64,000 nt of DNA from Aureimonas mangrovi. GTDB lineage: Bacteria; Pseudomonadota; Alphaproteobacteria; Rhizobiales; Rhizobiaceae. Below the pieces are notes generated by a model that ran no database searches, was not told the origin of the DNA, and was given only the letters and a program-made list of their open reading frames with translations. Positions 15,177-24,688 of this stretch are shown here, one piece after another. Made by a program: the position numbers and the translations under genes. Each line of letters opens with the position of its first letter. Positions within the stretch are counted from its first letter, which is position 1. Where the stretch lies: assembly GCF_014058705.1 (NCBI RefSeq), contig NZ_CP059692.1, forward strand, positions 873,001 to 937,000, given 5' to 3'.

Positions 15177-16168
15177 GGACGATCACCCGCACCCCGACAA
15201 TCGCGGCCGTGCTGCTTTCGGCGACGATGCTGGCCGGCTGCGCCACCAATCGCACCCAGCAATGGAGCTACGACGCCAGCGTGCCGCCGCTGCCGACCGT
15301 GCATGCGGCGGCAACCGACAACACGCCCCGGCCGCTGCATGTGCCGCCGGCATGGACCGTGGCGCGCGGCGGCACCGCCGCAGGCACGCCGACCGGCCGC
15401 GTCGAGAACGCCAATGCCGCCGCCCGCGTCGAGCCGCGCCGGGAAGGCTACTACAACGCCATCCAGATTTATCCGTGGTCGGAAGGCGCGCTCTATCAGG
15501 TCTATGCCGCAGTCGGGCAGATCACCACCATTGCGCTGGAGCCGGGCGAAAGCCTGACAGGCGCGGGGCCGATCGCGGCCGGCGACACCGCCCGCTGGAT
15601 CATCGGCGACACCGAGAGCGGCAGCGGTGCAAACCGCCGTGTCCATATCCTCGTGAAGCCGACGCGGCCGGACATTTCCACCAACCTTGTCGTCACCACC
15701 GACCGGCGCACCTACATGATCGAGCTGCGCGCGCGGGACTCGCTCTACATGCCGGCCGTGGCCTGGGCCTATCCCGCACCGCCTGCCGGGCAACGCCAGA
15801 GCGTTCCGGCCGCGCCCGTCATTCCGGCCGAGGCCGCGCGGAACTATCGCTACGGCCTGACCGGCGACAGTCCGCCATGGCGGCCGGTTTCCGTCTTCGA
15901 CGATGGCAGGCGCGTCTATGTCGTCTTCCCGGCCGGGATCGTGCAGGGCGAGATGCCGCCAATTTTCGTGCTTGGATCGAACGGCGAGCCGCAGATCGTC
16001 AATTCCCGCATCCATCAGAATGTCCTGATCGTGGATCGTCTGTTCGGCGCGGCCGAGCTACGCCTTGGCAGCAGCAACCGCCAGCAGGTCGTCAGGATTG
16101 TCCGCGCCAACCCGACGCAGGCCGCCGCCGCGCAGCCCGCCAGCGCGACCGGAGACACCCCGTCATGA
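15173..16168 (+). CDS. trbG: P-type conjugative transfer protein TrbG
   Basis: A 331-residue VirB9-like outer-membrane-complex protein of a trb conjugation system. It has a lipoprotein signal ending LAGC (Cys near residue 23). The central part carries GYYNAIQIYPWSEGALYQVYA and GQITTIALEPGE, and the C-terminal half carries NYRYGLTGDSPPWRP, then VYVVFPAGI and NSRIHQNVLIVDRLFG. These are hallmarks of TrbG/VirB9. The start overlaps the stop of the trbF fragment and the end overlaps trbI by 4 nt. It is intact but part of a beheaded operon, so it probably lacks its partners. Confidence 0.95.
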   Translation: MRTITRTPTIAAVLLSATMLAGCATNRTQQWSYDASVPPLPTVHAAATDNTPRPLHVPPAWTVARGGTAAGTPTGRVENANAAARVEPRREGYYNAIQIYPWSEGALYQVYAAVGQITTIALEPGESLTGAGPIAAGDTARWIIGDTESGSGANRRVHILVKPTRPDISTNLVVTTDRRTYMIELRARDSLYMPAVAWAYPAPPAGQRQSVPAAPVIPAEAARNYRYGLTGDSPPWRPVSVFDDGRRVYVVFPAGIVQGEMPPIFVLGSNGEPQIVNSRIHQNVLIVDRLFGAAELRLGSSNRQQVVRIVRANPTQAAAAQPASATGDTPS

Positions 16169-17301
16169 CCGACAACACCATCACCGATACCGCCGCGCCC
16201 ATGCGCCTGCGCGCCGAGCCGCCCCGCGTCACCCGCCTGTCCCGCAAGATGCTGGCAGGCGTCGGAGCCGTCGCGCTTCTCGGCATCGGCGGCGCACTGA
16301 TCTATGCGCTCCAGACCCGCGATGCCGGGCCGGGCGGCGAAGAACTCTATTCGACCGAAAACCGGCCCACGGCGGACGGCCTGTCCGGCCTGCCGCGCGA
16401 CTATACCGGACCTGTCTTAGGGCCGGCGCTGCCGGGCGATCTTGGCCGCCCGATCCTCGACGCGCAGAACCGGGGAGAGCCGGTCGCGCCCCCCGTCATG
16501 GCGACGCCCGCCGTCGATCCCGAAGAAGAACGCCGCAGGGCCGAGGAAGAGGCCGCGCGCTTGAGCAACGTATTCTTCCAGTCAGGCCCGCGCACGGGAG
16601 CGCCGGCAGGGACGGCCATGCCCGGCCTCGCGGGGCTTGGCCTCGGCGGGCAGCCCGTGACACAGGATCGCCACGGCGCGTTTCTCAATGGACCCGTGGA
16701 CCGGCAGACGGTCGCCCCGGATCGCGTCGCGCCGCCGGCTTCGCCCTACATCCTTCAGGCCGGGGCCGTGATCCCGGCCGCGCTCATCACCGGCATCCGT
16801 TCCGATCTGCCCGGCCAGATCACCGCGCAGGTGACGGAGAACGTCTATGACAGCCCGACCGGCTCGCTGCTTCTGATCCCGCAGGGGACGAGGATCATCG
16901 GCCAATACGATGATGGTGTGACCTTCGGCCAGCGCCGCGTGCTCTTGGTGTGGAACCGCCTGATCCTGCCGGGCGGCCGTTCCATCGTTCTGGAGCGCCT
17001 GCCGGGCGCGGACGCCAGCGGCTATGCCGGGCTTGAGGATGGTGTTGACTACCACTGGTGGGATCTGATGAAGGCCGCAGGGCTGTCCACGCTGCTCGCA
17101 GTCGGAACCGAGCTGGCGACCAGCGAGGAGGACCGCCTGATCCGCGCCATCCGCGACGGGGCACAGGATACCGTCAATCAGGCGGGCCAGCAGATCGTCC
17201 AGCGCCAGTTGCAGGTCGCCCCGACGCTTACCATTCGGCCGGGTTTCCCGGTCAGGATCATCGTTACCCGCGACCTTGTGTTCGAGCCGGCAGGAGGTTG
17301 A
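16165..17301 (+). CDS. trbI: Conjugative transfer protein TrbI (VirB10-like)
   Basis: A 378-residue inner-to-outer membrane spanning protein of the type IV secretion core. A cytoplasmic N-terminus of about 30 residues is followed by one membrane helix (MLAGVGAVALLGIGGALIYA, about 29-48), a proline-rich periplasmic linker, and the VirB10 domain (SPYILQAGAVIPAALITGI, then LLIPQGTRIIGQY, FGQRRVLLVWNRLILPGG, PGFPVRIIVTRDL). It overlaps trbG by 4 nt and is followed after 2 nt by a DUF2274 gene, the usual order in alphaproteobacterial trb elements. It appears intact. Confidence 0.95.
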   Translation: MTDNTITDTAAPMRLRAEPPRVTRLSRKMLAGVGAVALLGIGGALIYALQTRDAGPGGEELYSTENRPTADGLSGLPRDYTGPVLGPALPGDLGRPILDAQNRGEPVAPPVMATPAVDPEEERRRAEEEAARLSNVFFQSGPRTGAPAGTAMPGLAGLGLGGQPVTQDRHGAFLNGPVDRQTVAPDRVAPPASPYILQAGAVIPAALITGIRSDLPGQITAQVTENVYDSPTGSLLLIPQGTRIIGQYDDGVTFGQRRVLLVWNRLILPGGRSIVLERLPGADASGYAGLEDGVDYHWWDLMKAAGLSTLLAVGTELATSEEDRLIRAIRDGAQDTVNQAGQQIVQRQLQVAPTLTIRPGFPVRIIVTRDLVFEPAGG

Positions 17302-17303
17302 CC

Positions 17304-17540
17304 ATGACCAAGCTGAAACTCGGCCCGCTGCCCGACGACAAGCCTGTCAAGGTAACGGTGGAGTTGCCCGCGCCGCTTCACCGCGACCTGGTCGCCTATG
17401 CCGAGGTGCTCGCCCGTGAGACGGGCCAGCCTGCCGCCGATCCCATAAGGCTGATCGCGCCCATGCTGGAGCGATTCATCGCCACGGATCGAGGGTTCGC
17501 CAAGGCACGGCGGGAGCGAGGAAACTCAATTTCCGGATAG
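17304..17540 (+). CDS. DUF2274 domain protein of the trb operon
   Basis: A 78-residue protein (MTKLKLGPLPDDKPVKVTVE, then LPAPLHRDLVAYAEVLAR and PIRLIAPMLERFIATDRGFA). It matches the DUF2274 family that routinely follows trbI. The form (short beta strand then two helices) resembles ribbon-helix-helix DNA-binding proteins, so a regulatory role is plausible but not shown. A GGAGG lies about 8 nt upstream of the ATG. It is the last plus-strand gene of the conjugation remnant. Confidence 0.85.
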   Translation: MTKLKLGPLPDDKPVKVTVELPAPLHRDLVAYAEVLARETGQPAADPIRLIAPMLERFIATDRGFAKARRERGNSISG

Positions 17541-17604
17541 CAGAACTGACAAAATAGTCGGTCTCCACGGAAACGAACGGCAAGCTTGCTTGGGGCCTTT
17601 CCTG

Positions 17605-18387
17605 TTAAGCAGTCGGAACCGTGCCGCCGTCTATGACGAGCTCTGTGCCCGTCACTGAACCTGCGCGTGGGGAGGCGACGAAAGCGACCAGATCGGCAAC
17701 CTCGGCCGGCTTTGCCGGGCGGCCGAGCGGGATGCCGCCGAGCGAGTCCATGATGATCTGCTTACCGCCTTCATAGTCAGTGCTCGCCTGTTCGGCCAAG
17801 CGCTCGGCCATCGCTACCGCCGCCTCGGTCTCCACCCAGCCGGGAGAAACCCGCACCACACGAACCCCCTTCGGCGCGACTTCCTTCGACAAGCTCTTGC
17901 TGTAGGTGGAAAGGGCGGCTTTCGCGGCCGCATAGGCGGTCGTGGATTCCGGGAGCGGAAGGCGGTTCTGAATCGAGGTGACATGCACGATGACGCCCGA
18001 ACCCCGCGCGATCATATCAGGCAACAGCGCACGGTCGAGGCGCACGGCCGGCATGAGGTTCCAGTTCAACTCCCTCGACCATTCCGCATCGTCCAGCGCG
18101 GCAAACCCGCCGCCCGGTGCGGCCGAACCACCGACCACATGCACGATCACGTCCACGCCGCCGAGACGGTCGAGCACGCGGGCTGCCACCGTCGCGCAGC
18201 CTTCGGCAGTCGTAATGTCGGCTGCGATGTAGTGAACATCATCCTTCGAACCGTCCGGCACGCTGCGCGCGGTCGTCACTACGCGCGCACCAGCCTCGTG
18301 CAGCGCATCGACCACAGCCGCACCGATGCCCTTCGTCCCGCCCGTGACCAAGGCGCGCGCGCCTGTCAAACCAAGATCGAAGCTCAT
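17605..18387 (-). CDS. Short-chain dehydrogenase/reductase (SDR)
   Basis: A 260-residue classical SDR oxidoreductase. The NAD(P)-binding TGGTKGIG lies near residues 15-22. The catalytic Ser lies in [10 protein letters not shown] and the Tyr-x-x-x-Lys in [10 protein letters not shown]. The C-terminal [17 protein letters not shown] is typical of the family. The substrate cannot be predicted from sequence. The start at 18387 overlaps the stop of the NTF2-like gene (ATGA), so the two are coupled, and an HxlR regulator is divergent upstream. This looks like an island cargo cassette for detoxification or catabolism. Confidence 0.9.
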   Translation of the reverse strand: MSFDLGLTGARALVTGGTKGIGAAVVDALHEAGARVVTTARSVPDGSKDDVHYIAADITTAEGCATVAARVLDRLGGVDVIVHVVGGSAAPGGGFAALDDAEWSRELNWNLMPAVRLDRALLPDMIARGSGVIVHVTSIQNRLPLPESTTAYAAAKAALSTYSKSLSKEVAPKGVRVVRVSPGWVETEAAVAMAERLAEQASTDYEGGKQIIMDSLGGIPLGRPAKPAEVADLVAFVASPRAGSVTGTELVIDGGTVPTA

Positions 18388-18710
18388 GGCGTGATCTCCA
18401 GCCGCACGATCTGGTTGCCTTCCACCACGAACGCATGGCGGAGATCGACCGGACTGCCGGGAAAATCCCCGGCAACATGCGCTATCACCACGGTAGAGCC
18501 GTCTTCCTCGCTCACTGCGAAAGGATCGGTCGTGTAGCTGAATTTCGCGGAAGATTCCGCCTTCCATCGGCGGATTGCGTTGCGGCCAGCATAAGTCTGG
18601 CGCTCATCGATGACGATGGCGTTTTCGGTGAAGCAAAGGGCGACGGCATCGCCGCCGTTCTGATCGGCGGCAAAATAGGCCGCGACCGGCCCCGGCAGGG
18701 TGATCGGCAT
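18384..18710 (-). CDS. NTF2-like (SnoaL-type) protein
   Basis: A 108-residue single-domain protein of the nuclear transport factor 2-like superfamily: [18 protein letters not shown], then [18 protein letters not shown] with AIRRWK, and [17 protein letters not shown] at the end. Such cone-shaped domains bind small hydrophobic ligands or act as isomerases. AGGAG precedes the ATG by 7 nt. It is the first gene of a two-gene operon with the SDR and is divergent from the HxlR regulator. Confidence 0.85.
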   Translation of the reverse strand: MPITLPGPVAAYFAADQNGGDAVALCFTENAIVIDERQTYAGRNAIRRWKAESSAKFSYTTDPFAVSEEDGSTVVIAHVAGDFPGSPVDLRHAFVVEGNQIVRLEITP

Positions 18711-18762
18711 GGCATTCTCCTGATGTGTTGTTTCCTGACTTAAATCGCCCTAACCTGCACAG

Positions 18763-19149
18763 ATGACAAGAACAGACGAAAAAGTAAGGCACTCACCTAA
18801 AAGTAAGCCTGTTGAGCACACGCGTGAGACGGCGGCCGAAGGCGTCGAAAACGTGCTGAAACTGCTCGAAGGCCGGTGGAAGCTGATTATCCTGTTCCAC
18901 CTGTTCGGCGGCAATGTCATGCGGTTTTCGGACCTTGAACGGGCGATTCCGGCCGTATCGCAAAAGATGCTGATCCAGCAGCTTCGCCAGATGGAAGGCG
19001 ACGGTATCGTGCGCCGCATCGTTCATCATCAGGTGCCGCCCAAGGTCGAATACTGTCTAACGGAATGGGGGCAGGCGCTTTGCCCGGCGCTCGATGCGCT
19101 CTTGTCCTGGGCCGCGCTGAGGGAAGAAATGACGAGATCTTCGTCATGA
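18763..19149 (+). CDS. HxlR-family transcriptional regulator
   Basis: A 128-residue winged-helix protein. The HxlR signature is clear: LLEGRWKLIILFHLF (about residues 35-49), RFSDLERAIPAVSQKMLIQQL, MEGDGIVRRIVHHQVPPKVEYCLTEWG, then LCPALDALLSWA. HxlR proteins usually regulate the divergent gene in response to reactive electrophiles or redox signals. Here the divergent genes are the NTF2-like protein and the SDR, 52 bp away, which are the likely targets. I see no conserved cysteine near the N-terminus. Confidence 0.92.
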   Translation: MTRTDEKVRHSPKSKPVEHTRETAAEGVENVLKLLEGRWKLIILFHLFGGNVMRFSDLERAIPAVSQKMLIQQLRQMEGDGIVRRIVHHQVPPKVEYCLTEWGQALCPALDALLSWAALREEMTRSSS

Positions 19150-19240
19150 CTTCGCGCCTTGTGCATTGAGGGGTGCCGCCAGCACATAGGCGCAAACGCG
19201 GCACGCTACAGGCCGCCGACTGCCCTCCATGGTTCGCTTA

Positions 19241-19267
19241 ATTCCGGGGCGTATAGCGCCCCGGAAT
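19241..19267. promoter_or_regulatory. Perfect 11-bp inverted repeat upstream of the recombinase cassette
   Basis: ATTCCGGGGCG (19241-19251) and CGCCCCGGAAT (19257-19267) are perfect inverted copies separated by TATAG. The repeat ends 14 nt before the AAGGAGG ribosome site of the gene at 19291. There is no T-run, so it is more like an operator or an mRNA hairpin than a terminator. A natural candidate binder is the HTH protein encoded two genes downstream. Confidence 0.6.
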
Positions 19268-19290
19268 CCACCACAACCAAGGAGGATTCC

Positions 19291-19614
19291 ATGTGCGCAG
19301 AGCGCCGCCGCGCCCGCAAAGGGCGACCGCGACACCCGGTCCCCGTAACACTTCCTGACGATCTGTTCGACTATGCCGACGAACCCACGCCAGACGGCCG
19401 GGAACGCCGCAGGTCGCCGCTTCGCATCGTCGATGTTGAGACGCTGCCGGTCTTCGACGACTGGCCCGAGAAGGTGCCGATCACCGAGGAAGAACTGCAA
19501 ATCTTTGAGCGGTATTTCGGCGACGTTCTGGACCGGCTGTTCGGCCCCATCGACGCCGATTCTGACAGTCAGGGCTTGCAGGAGTTAACATCAGATGGCA
19601 ACATTAAGCCATGA
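19291..19614 (+). CDS. Conserved-looking small protein of unknown function
   Basis: A 107-residue protein with a very basic N-terminus (ERRRARKGRPRHP) and an acidic remainder (EELQIFERYFGDVLDRLFGP). No family is recognised. A strong AAGGAGG site 8 nt upstream of the ATG at 19291 and a 4-nt overlap with the next gene show that it is translated and heads a four-gene cassette with a DUF6516 protein, an HTH protein and a serine recombinase. Confidence 0.7.
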   Translation: MCAERRRARKGRPRHPVPVTLPDDLFDYADEPTPDGRERRRSPLRIVDVETLPVFDDWPEKVPITEEELQIFERYFGDVLDRLFGPIDADSDSQGLQELTSDGNIKP

Positions 19615-19964
19615 GCGAGGATCGTGCCCCGAGCCTCGACACGCTTCTGGGCCTCGACGGACAGGTGCTCGTTATCGACCCCGAGGGCGGCCATTGGGTG
19701 AAGTTCGTTGTCACCCGCGTTCCGGCATCGCCGGAGAAGCCGCACGGCCTCGATTACTCGCTCACGCTTCACGGGCCTTCGGGCGAACGGCTAGTCGGTT
19801 TCGATAACGCCCATCCGGTTGGCCGAGGCAGGAGGGGCGAGCCGATGGACCATCGGCACCGCCTCCAGACCGTGAAGCCCTACGCCTACGAGGACGCGGC
19901 CACGCTACTGGCCGACTTCTGGCAGGCGGTGGACGCGGTGATGAAGGAGCGAGGCGTAACATGA
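19611..19964 (+). CDS. DUF6516 family protein, putative toxin of a TA pair
   Basis: A 117-residue protein. The pattern PHGLDYSLTLHG, then ERLVGFDNAH and MDHRHRLQTVKPYAY followed by LLADFWQAVDAVM fits DUF6516, a small family normally found next to an HVO_A0114-type HTH protein in presumed toxin-antitoxin pairs. The conserved GFDNAH and DHRH residues could form an active site. It overlaps both neighbours by 4 nt. The toxin role is inference from partner genes. Confidence 0.7.
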   Translation: MSEDRAPSLDTLLGLDGQVLVIDPEGGHWVKFVVTRVPASPEKPHGLDYSLTLHGPSGERLVGFDNAHPVGRGRRGEPMDHRHRLQTVKPYAYEDAATLLADFWQAVDAVMKERGVT

Positions 19965-20350
19965 CCACATTGAAAGTCGGGATTGCCGACTATGAAGAAA
20001 TGAAGGCCCGCACCATGCGGGTCGCCAACGGCGAGGAAAAACCTGCGCCCGACGATCCCAAGGTATGGTTCACGTCAACGGAATCCTTTGCGCAAATTCT
20101 TTCCAGCGGGAATCGCGAGTTGCTGCGCGTCATCGACGAGCAGTCGCCCGGCTCGCTGGAGGAACTGTCGCGGATCACGGGGCGGACCAAGCCGAGCCTA
20201 TCCCGAACACTCAAGACGATGGCGAACTATGGCCTGATCCGGATGGAGCCCGGCGAGGGCCGGAGGCTCATGCCGAAGGTGTTGCATGATCGCGTGGCGC
20301 TGGAGTTGCCGCTGATCGAGCGCCGGGCCGCGAAAGGAGACGCGCTATGA
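19961..20350 (+). CDS. HVO_A0114-type helix-turn-helix protein, putative antitoxin/regulator
   Basis: A 129-residue winged-helix protein. After an N-terminal VGIADYEEMKARTMRVANGE and FTSTESFAQILSSGNRELLRVI, the HTH reads SLEELSRITGRTKPSLSRTLKTMANYG with a wing near MEPGEGRRLMPKV. This is the usual partner of DUF6516 proteins and resembles MarR-like antitoxins. It overlaps the DUF6516 gene and the recombinase gene by 4 nt each. It may bind the inverted repeat at 19241-19267. Confidence 0.75.
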   Translation: MTTLKVGIADYEEMKARTMRVANGEEKPAPDDPKVWFTSTESFAQILSSGNRELLRVIDEQSPGSLEELSRITGRTKPSLSRTLKTMANYGLIRMEPGEGRRLMPKVLHDRVALELPLIERRAAKGDAL

Positions 20351-22122
20351 ATATGCAAAGTCCTCATGTCGCCTTGCGCGCCGCGCTGTACCTGCGCGTG
20401 TCAACGACGCGGCAGGCCGAGCATAACGTGTCGATCCCCGACCAGCGCAAGCAGGGCGAAGCCTACTGCGCCTCGCGTGGCTACCAACTTGTCGAAACCT
20501 TCGTGGAAGCCGGAGCATCTGCGACCAACGACCGCCGCCCCGAGTTCCAACGGATGATTGAGGCCGGCACCAGCAGGCCCGCGCCGTTCGACGTGGTGGT
20601 GGTTCACAGCTTCTCGCGCTTCTTCCGCGATCACTTCGAGCTGGAGTTCAACGTCAGGAAGCTCGCCAAGAACGGCGTTAAGCTCGTGTCCATCACGCAG
20701 GAGATGGGCGACGATCCCATGCACGTCATGATGCGGCAGATCATGGCGCTGTTCGACGAATACCAGTCCAAGGAGAACGGCAAGCACGTCTTGCGGGCCT
20801 TGAAGGAGAACGCCCGGCAAGGCTTCTGGAACGGCTCGTTGCCGCCCATCGGCTACCGCGTTGTCGATGCCGAGCAGCGCGGCGCAAAGATGAAGAAGAA
20901 GCTGGAGATCGACCCGCTCCATGCTGACACCGTGCGGCTGATCTTCCGTCTTGCATCTGAAGGTGACGGCACTTCCGGCCCTATGGGCGTCAAAAACATC
21001 GTCAACTATCTGAACAAGCACCGCATGTTTACCCGCAACGGCGGGCGTTGGGGCATCGGCCAGCTTCACCGTGTGATGACCCGCCGCACCTATATCGGCG
21101 AGCATCGCTTCAATCGCCGCTCCAACAAGGGCGTAGTGAAGCCCGAGGATGAAATCGTCACCGTCGCGGTGCCGCCGCTGATCGACCTTGAGATATTCGA
21201 GGCCGTGCAGAATCGCTTGAAGGTCAACAACCCGAAGGTGACGCCGCCGCGCGTGGTCAGCGGCCCGAACCTGCTGACCGGCATTTGCCATTGCGGCAAT
21301 TGTGGAGGTGCGATGACGCTGCGCACCGGCAAGAACGGCCGCTATCGCTACTATGCCTGCTCGATCCGGGCGCGGCAGGGCGAAACCGGCTGCAAGGGCC
21401 GCGCAATCCCCATGGATAAGCTCGACCGCATCGTGGTCAGCCATATCGAGGAAAGGCTACTCGACCCCGAGCGGATCGAAGATGTGCTCGCCTCGCTTCT
21501 GGATCGCCGGCAGGAGGGCGTCGAGCGGCGCAGCCAGCATATCGCCGAGTTGAACCATCGCGCGGCCGAGGCCGACAACCGCCTCAAGAGACTTTACGAC
21601 GCCATTGAAGCCGGTTCGCTCGACCCGGCCGAATCCTCCCTTGGCGAGCGCATCGCCGGCCTCACGGCGCTTCGGGATCAGGCGCGGGCCGATGCCACTC
21701 GGATCGAAGCCATGCTCGCAAGCTCAACTCACCAGCGCCTCACAGGGGCAGCCGTGCGGGAACTGGCGAGCGAAGCACGCACGCGACTCCGGCTTGGAAA
21801 GGGCGGCTATCGGCGGGAACACGTCCGGGCCTTCGCCCAGCACGTTGAGGTCGCGGATGACGCGATCTACATCAAAGGAAGCAAAAACGTCCTGTTGAGG
21901 ACGCTGGTAGCCGCTAAGGGAGGGAAATCGGCGGGAATCGGCGTTCCCAGTTTTATACCGGAGTGGCGGAGGGAGCGGGATTCGAACCCGCGATACGGTT
22001 TCCCGTATACACACTTTCCAGGCGTGCGCCTTCAACCACTCGGCCACCCCTCCGTCCGCTTGCCGCACAGGCAAGGGCGCGCCGCCAGCGCTGTGGCCGG
22101 CGGGACGGCCGTGGGCTTATGA
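20347..22122 (+). CDS. Large serine recombinase reading into tRNA-Ser antisense
   Basis: A 591-residue large serine recombinase. The N-terminal resolvase domain has [10 protein letters not shown] with the nucleophile Ser19, [13 protein letters not shown] and the E-helix region. A recombinase domain follows ([30 protein letters not shown]). The zinc ribbon reads [14 protein letters not shown] with a second Cys pair in YYACS and GETGCKG, and a coiled coil lies near 400-470. It catalyses integration and excision of the island. From about residue 539 ([14 protein letters not shown]) the frame is antisense to tRNA-Ser, so the last 50 residues derive from the attachment site and the flanking host DNA. 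The start overlaps the HTH gene (ATGA). Confidence 0.92.
   Translation: MNMQSPHVALRAALYLRVSTTRQAEHNVSIPDQRKQGEAYCASRGYQLVETFVEAGASATNDRRPEFQRMIEAGTSRPAPFDVVVVHSFSRFFRDHFELEFNVRKLAKNGVKLVSITQEMGDDPMHVMMRQIMALFDEYQSKENGKHVLRALKENARQGFWNGSLPPIGYRVVDAEQRGAKMKKKLEIDPLHADTVRLIFRLASEGDGTSGPMGVKNIVNYLNKHRMFTRNGGRWGIGQLHRVMTRRTYIGEHRFNRRSNKGVVKPEDEIVTVAVPPLIDLEIFEAVQNRLKVNNPKVTPPRVVSGPNLLTGICHCGNCGGAMTLRTGKNGRYRYYACSIRARQGETGCKGRAIPMDKLDRIVVSHIEERLLDPERIEDVLASLLDRRQEGVERRSQHIAELNHRAAEADNRLKRLYDAIEAGSLDPAESSLGERIAGLTALRDQARADATRIEAMLASSTHQRLTGAAVRELASEARTRLRLGKGGYRREHVRAFAQHVEVADDAIYIKGSKNVLLRTLVAAKGGKSAGIGVPSFIPEWRRERDSNPRYGFPYTHFPGVRLQPLGHPSVRLPHRQGRAASAVAGGTAVGL
21964..22053 (-). tRNA. tRNA-Ser(GGA)
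   Basis: The minus strand folds as a class II tRNA: acceptor GGAGGGG pairs with TCCCTCC, the D arm is GGCCGAGTGGTTGAAGGC, the anticodon loop CTGGAAA gives anticodon GGA, a long variable arm follows (TACGGGAAACCGTA), and the T arm is GCGGGTTCGAATCCCGC. CCA is encoded (21964-21966). The 3' end faces the mobile island, the classic arrangement for integration into a tRNA 3' half that restores the gene. Confidence 0.98.
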
Positions 22123-22323
22123 CAGATCGAAGGCAGGTTCAAGCGGCAAGTCGCCGATCCGGGAGAAGTCACCGCATACATGCCGGCTCGCTTGCGTCGC
22201 GGACGGCTCGGCCCCATTTTCCGATCGGCGCCGCGATCTCGGCGGACGACGCGTTCGCACGCTTCGTCATTCGGTCAGCGGAGCGAGTTGATAGGCGCGC
22301 GGCGCGCCATGCAGAGGATGTCC

Positions 22324-22629
22324 ATGATCGCCTTTCTCTTCCGGCTCGTCGGCTGCCTCCTTCTCGCCTCGGGCACAGTCTTCGCCATCGGTGATATCGC
22401 GCGTTCGCTCTCGGCAGAGACGATCCGGCTGACGAGTGTCGCCGAGGGAGCAGCGCTTCTGGCCGGCTCGGGGCTGGTCGACATCGCCGGCTGGACGAGC
22501 GCGCCGCCGCCGCTCGGCACCGTGTGGCAGACCGTCTCTCAATGGCCGGCCGCACCGTCGCTCGCTGTCCTGGCGATCCTGTTCCTCCTCGCCGGGCGCC
22601 GGCGGCCGGAGCCCGAATTCTACCGCTGA
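22324..22629 (+). CDS. Small membrane protein upstream of msrA
   Basis: A 101-residue protein with two membrane helices: [20 protein letters not shown] at the N-terminus and [15 protein letters not shown] near the C-terminus. The segment between ([30 protein letters not shown]) is probably periplasmic. AGAGG 6 nt upstream supports the ATG at 22324. Proteins of this shape are common in Hyphomicrobiales next to msrA, but I do not know a function. Confidence 0.65.
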   Translation: MIAFLFRLVGCLLLASGTVFAIGDIARSLSAETIRLTSVAEGAALLAGSGLVDIAGWTSAPPPLGTVWQTVSQWPAAPSLAVLAILFLLAGRRRPEPEFYR

Positions 22630-22663
22630 ACCCAGACACGCCGAACACAAAGGGAGTTCTTCC

Positions 22664-23329
22664 ATGTCGCTGTTCGATCTTCTCACACGCAAGACCCAGA
22701 TGGTTTCAGCGCAGGACGCGCTGCCGGGCCGCCAGACCCCGATTCCGACCGCGGCGATCCACTTCGTCAACGGCACGCCGCTGCAAGGTCCGTTCCCCGA
22801 AGGCAGCCGCACGGCGCTCTTCGGCGCAGGCTGCTTCTGGGGCGTGGAGCGCAAGTTCTGGCAGGCGCCCGGCGTGCTCTCCACCGCCGTCGGCTATGCA
22901 GGCGGTCACACACCGAACCCGACCTACGAGGAAGTCTGCTCGGGGCGCACCGGCCACAACGAGGTGGTGCTCGTGGTGTACGACCCCGAGGTCGTCTCCT
23001 ATGACGGGCTCCTGAAGCTGTTCTTCGAGAGCCACGACCCGACGCAGGGGATGCGCCAGGGCAACGATGTCGGCACGCAGTATCGCTCGGGCATCTATGT
23101 GGACGGGCCGGACGAGCGCGCGGCGGCCGAGGCCGCGCTCGCAACCTACCAGAAGGCGCTTGAGGCGGCGGGCCACGGCGGCAGGATCACGACCGAGATC
23201 GTCGATGCGCCGACCTTCTACTACGCCGAGGACTATCACCAGCAGTATCTCGCCAAGGTGCCGAACGGCTATTGCGGCGTCGGCGGCACGGGCGTCTCCT
23301 GCCCGATCGGGACGGGCGTCGCCGCCTGA
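22664..23329 (+). CDS. msrA: Peptide methionine-S-sulfoxide reductase MsrA
   Basis: A 221-residue enzyme reducing methionine-S-sulfoxide in proteins and free methionine. The catalytic [13 protein letters not shown] (Cys near residue 53) is intact, followed by [25 protein letters not shown] and FFESHDPTQ. The C-terminal [20 protein letters not shown] contains the resolving cysteines. GGGAG lies upstream of the ATG. The N-terminal extension of about 40 residues before the catalytic core is typical of alphaproteobacterial MsrA of this size. Confidence 0.97.
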   Translation: MSLFDLLTRKTQMVSAQDALPGRQTPIPTAAIHFVNGTPLQGPFPEGSRTALFGAGCFWGVERKFWQAPGVLSTAVGYAGGHTPNPTYEEVCSGRTGHNEVVLVVYDPEVVSYDGLLKLFFESHDPTQGMRQGNDVGTQYRSGIYVDGPDERAAAEAALATYQKALEAAGHGGRITTEIVDAPTFYYAEDYHQQYLAKVPNGYCGVGGTGVSCPIGTGVAA

Positions 23330-23340
23330 CGCAGGAGGTT

Positions 23341-23376
23341 CGGGCGACGATGCATCGCGTTTTGCATCGCCGCCCG
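23341..23376. terminator. Hairpin downstream of msrA
   Basis: CGGGCGACGATGCA (23341-23354) pairs with TGCATCGCCGCCCG (23363-23376), with one mismatch in 14 positions, around an 8-base loop. No T-tract follows, so it may be a Rho-assisted terminator or an RNA-stabilising structure between msrA and the nucleoside-binding protein gene. Confidence 0.4.
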
Positions 23377-23424
23377 CGCCGTGCCAGTGTCGGATCACGA
23401 TCAACGACGGATCTCAGAACCGAC

Positions 23425-24420
<996 letters not shown>

Positions 24421-24472
24421 GCGCGGCGGTCCGGCATCGGAGGAGGGGAGGCGCGAGCCCCCCTTCGTCGTT

Positions 24473-24688
24473 TCAGTAGTGCGGTGGCTTCGTGATCTCC
24501 GGGCGCGGAGTCGCGACGTCCTCAAGCGCGAGAAAGCGCTCGGCGAGTTCGCGCAGCGTCTTCTCCAGGCGGTCGATCACCTGCCCCTGCCGGCGAACCT
24601 CGTCGGACAATTCCTCGATGGCCACGCCCTGATGGGCGATCGCGGCTTCAAGTTCGACGATCCGCCCTTCCGCATCCGCACCGCTCAC
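24473..24688 (-). CDS. slyX: SlyX family protein
   Basis: A 71-residue coiled-coil protein: GRIVELEAAIAHQGVAIEEL, SDEVRRQGQVIDRLEKTLREL, ending EITKPPHY, the usual SlyX tail. The GTG at 24688 is chosen because GGGGAG lies 9 nt upstream and gives the standard length. The function of SlyX is unknown. It lies on the opposite strand between the binding-protein gene and the ATPase gene of the nucleoside transporter. Confidence 0.9.
   Translation of the reverse strand: MSGADAEGRIVELEAAIAHQGVAIEELSDEVRRQGQVIDRLEKTLRELAERFLALEDVATPRPEITKPPHY

Larger units (their letters stand above)
4116..22053. mobile_element. Mosaic genomic island integrated at tRNA-Ser
   Basis: The stretch from the first transposase relic to the tRNA holds two recombinases, three IS fragments, a truncated trb operon, a defence operon, a TA-like pair and cargo genes. 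Everything to the right of the tRNA looks like core genome. The right end is well supported by the tRNA. The left end is only a guess at the first foreign gene; I could not find a copy of the tRNA 3' end within the window, so the true left attachment site may lie beyond it or be lost. Confidence 0.6.

Noticed and set aside
21963-22394. Plus-strand ORF beginning [17 protein letters not shown]
   Set aside because: This is the well-known false peptide from the antisense of tRNA-Ser.
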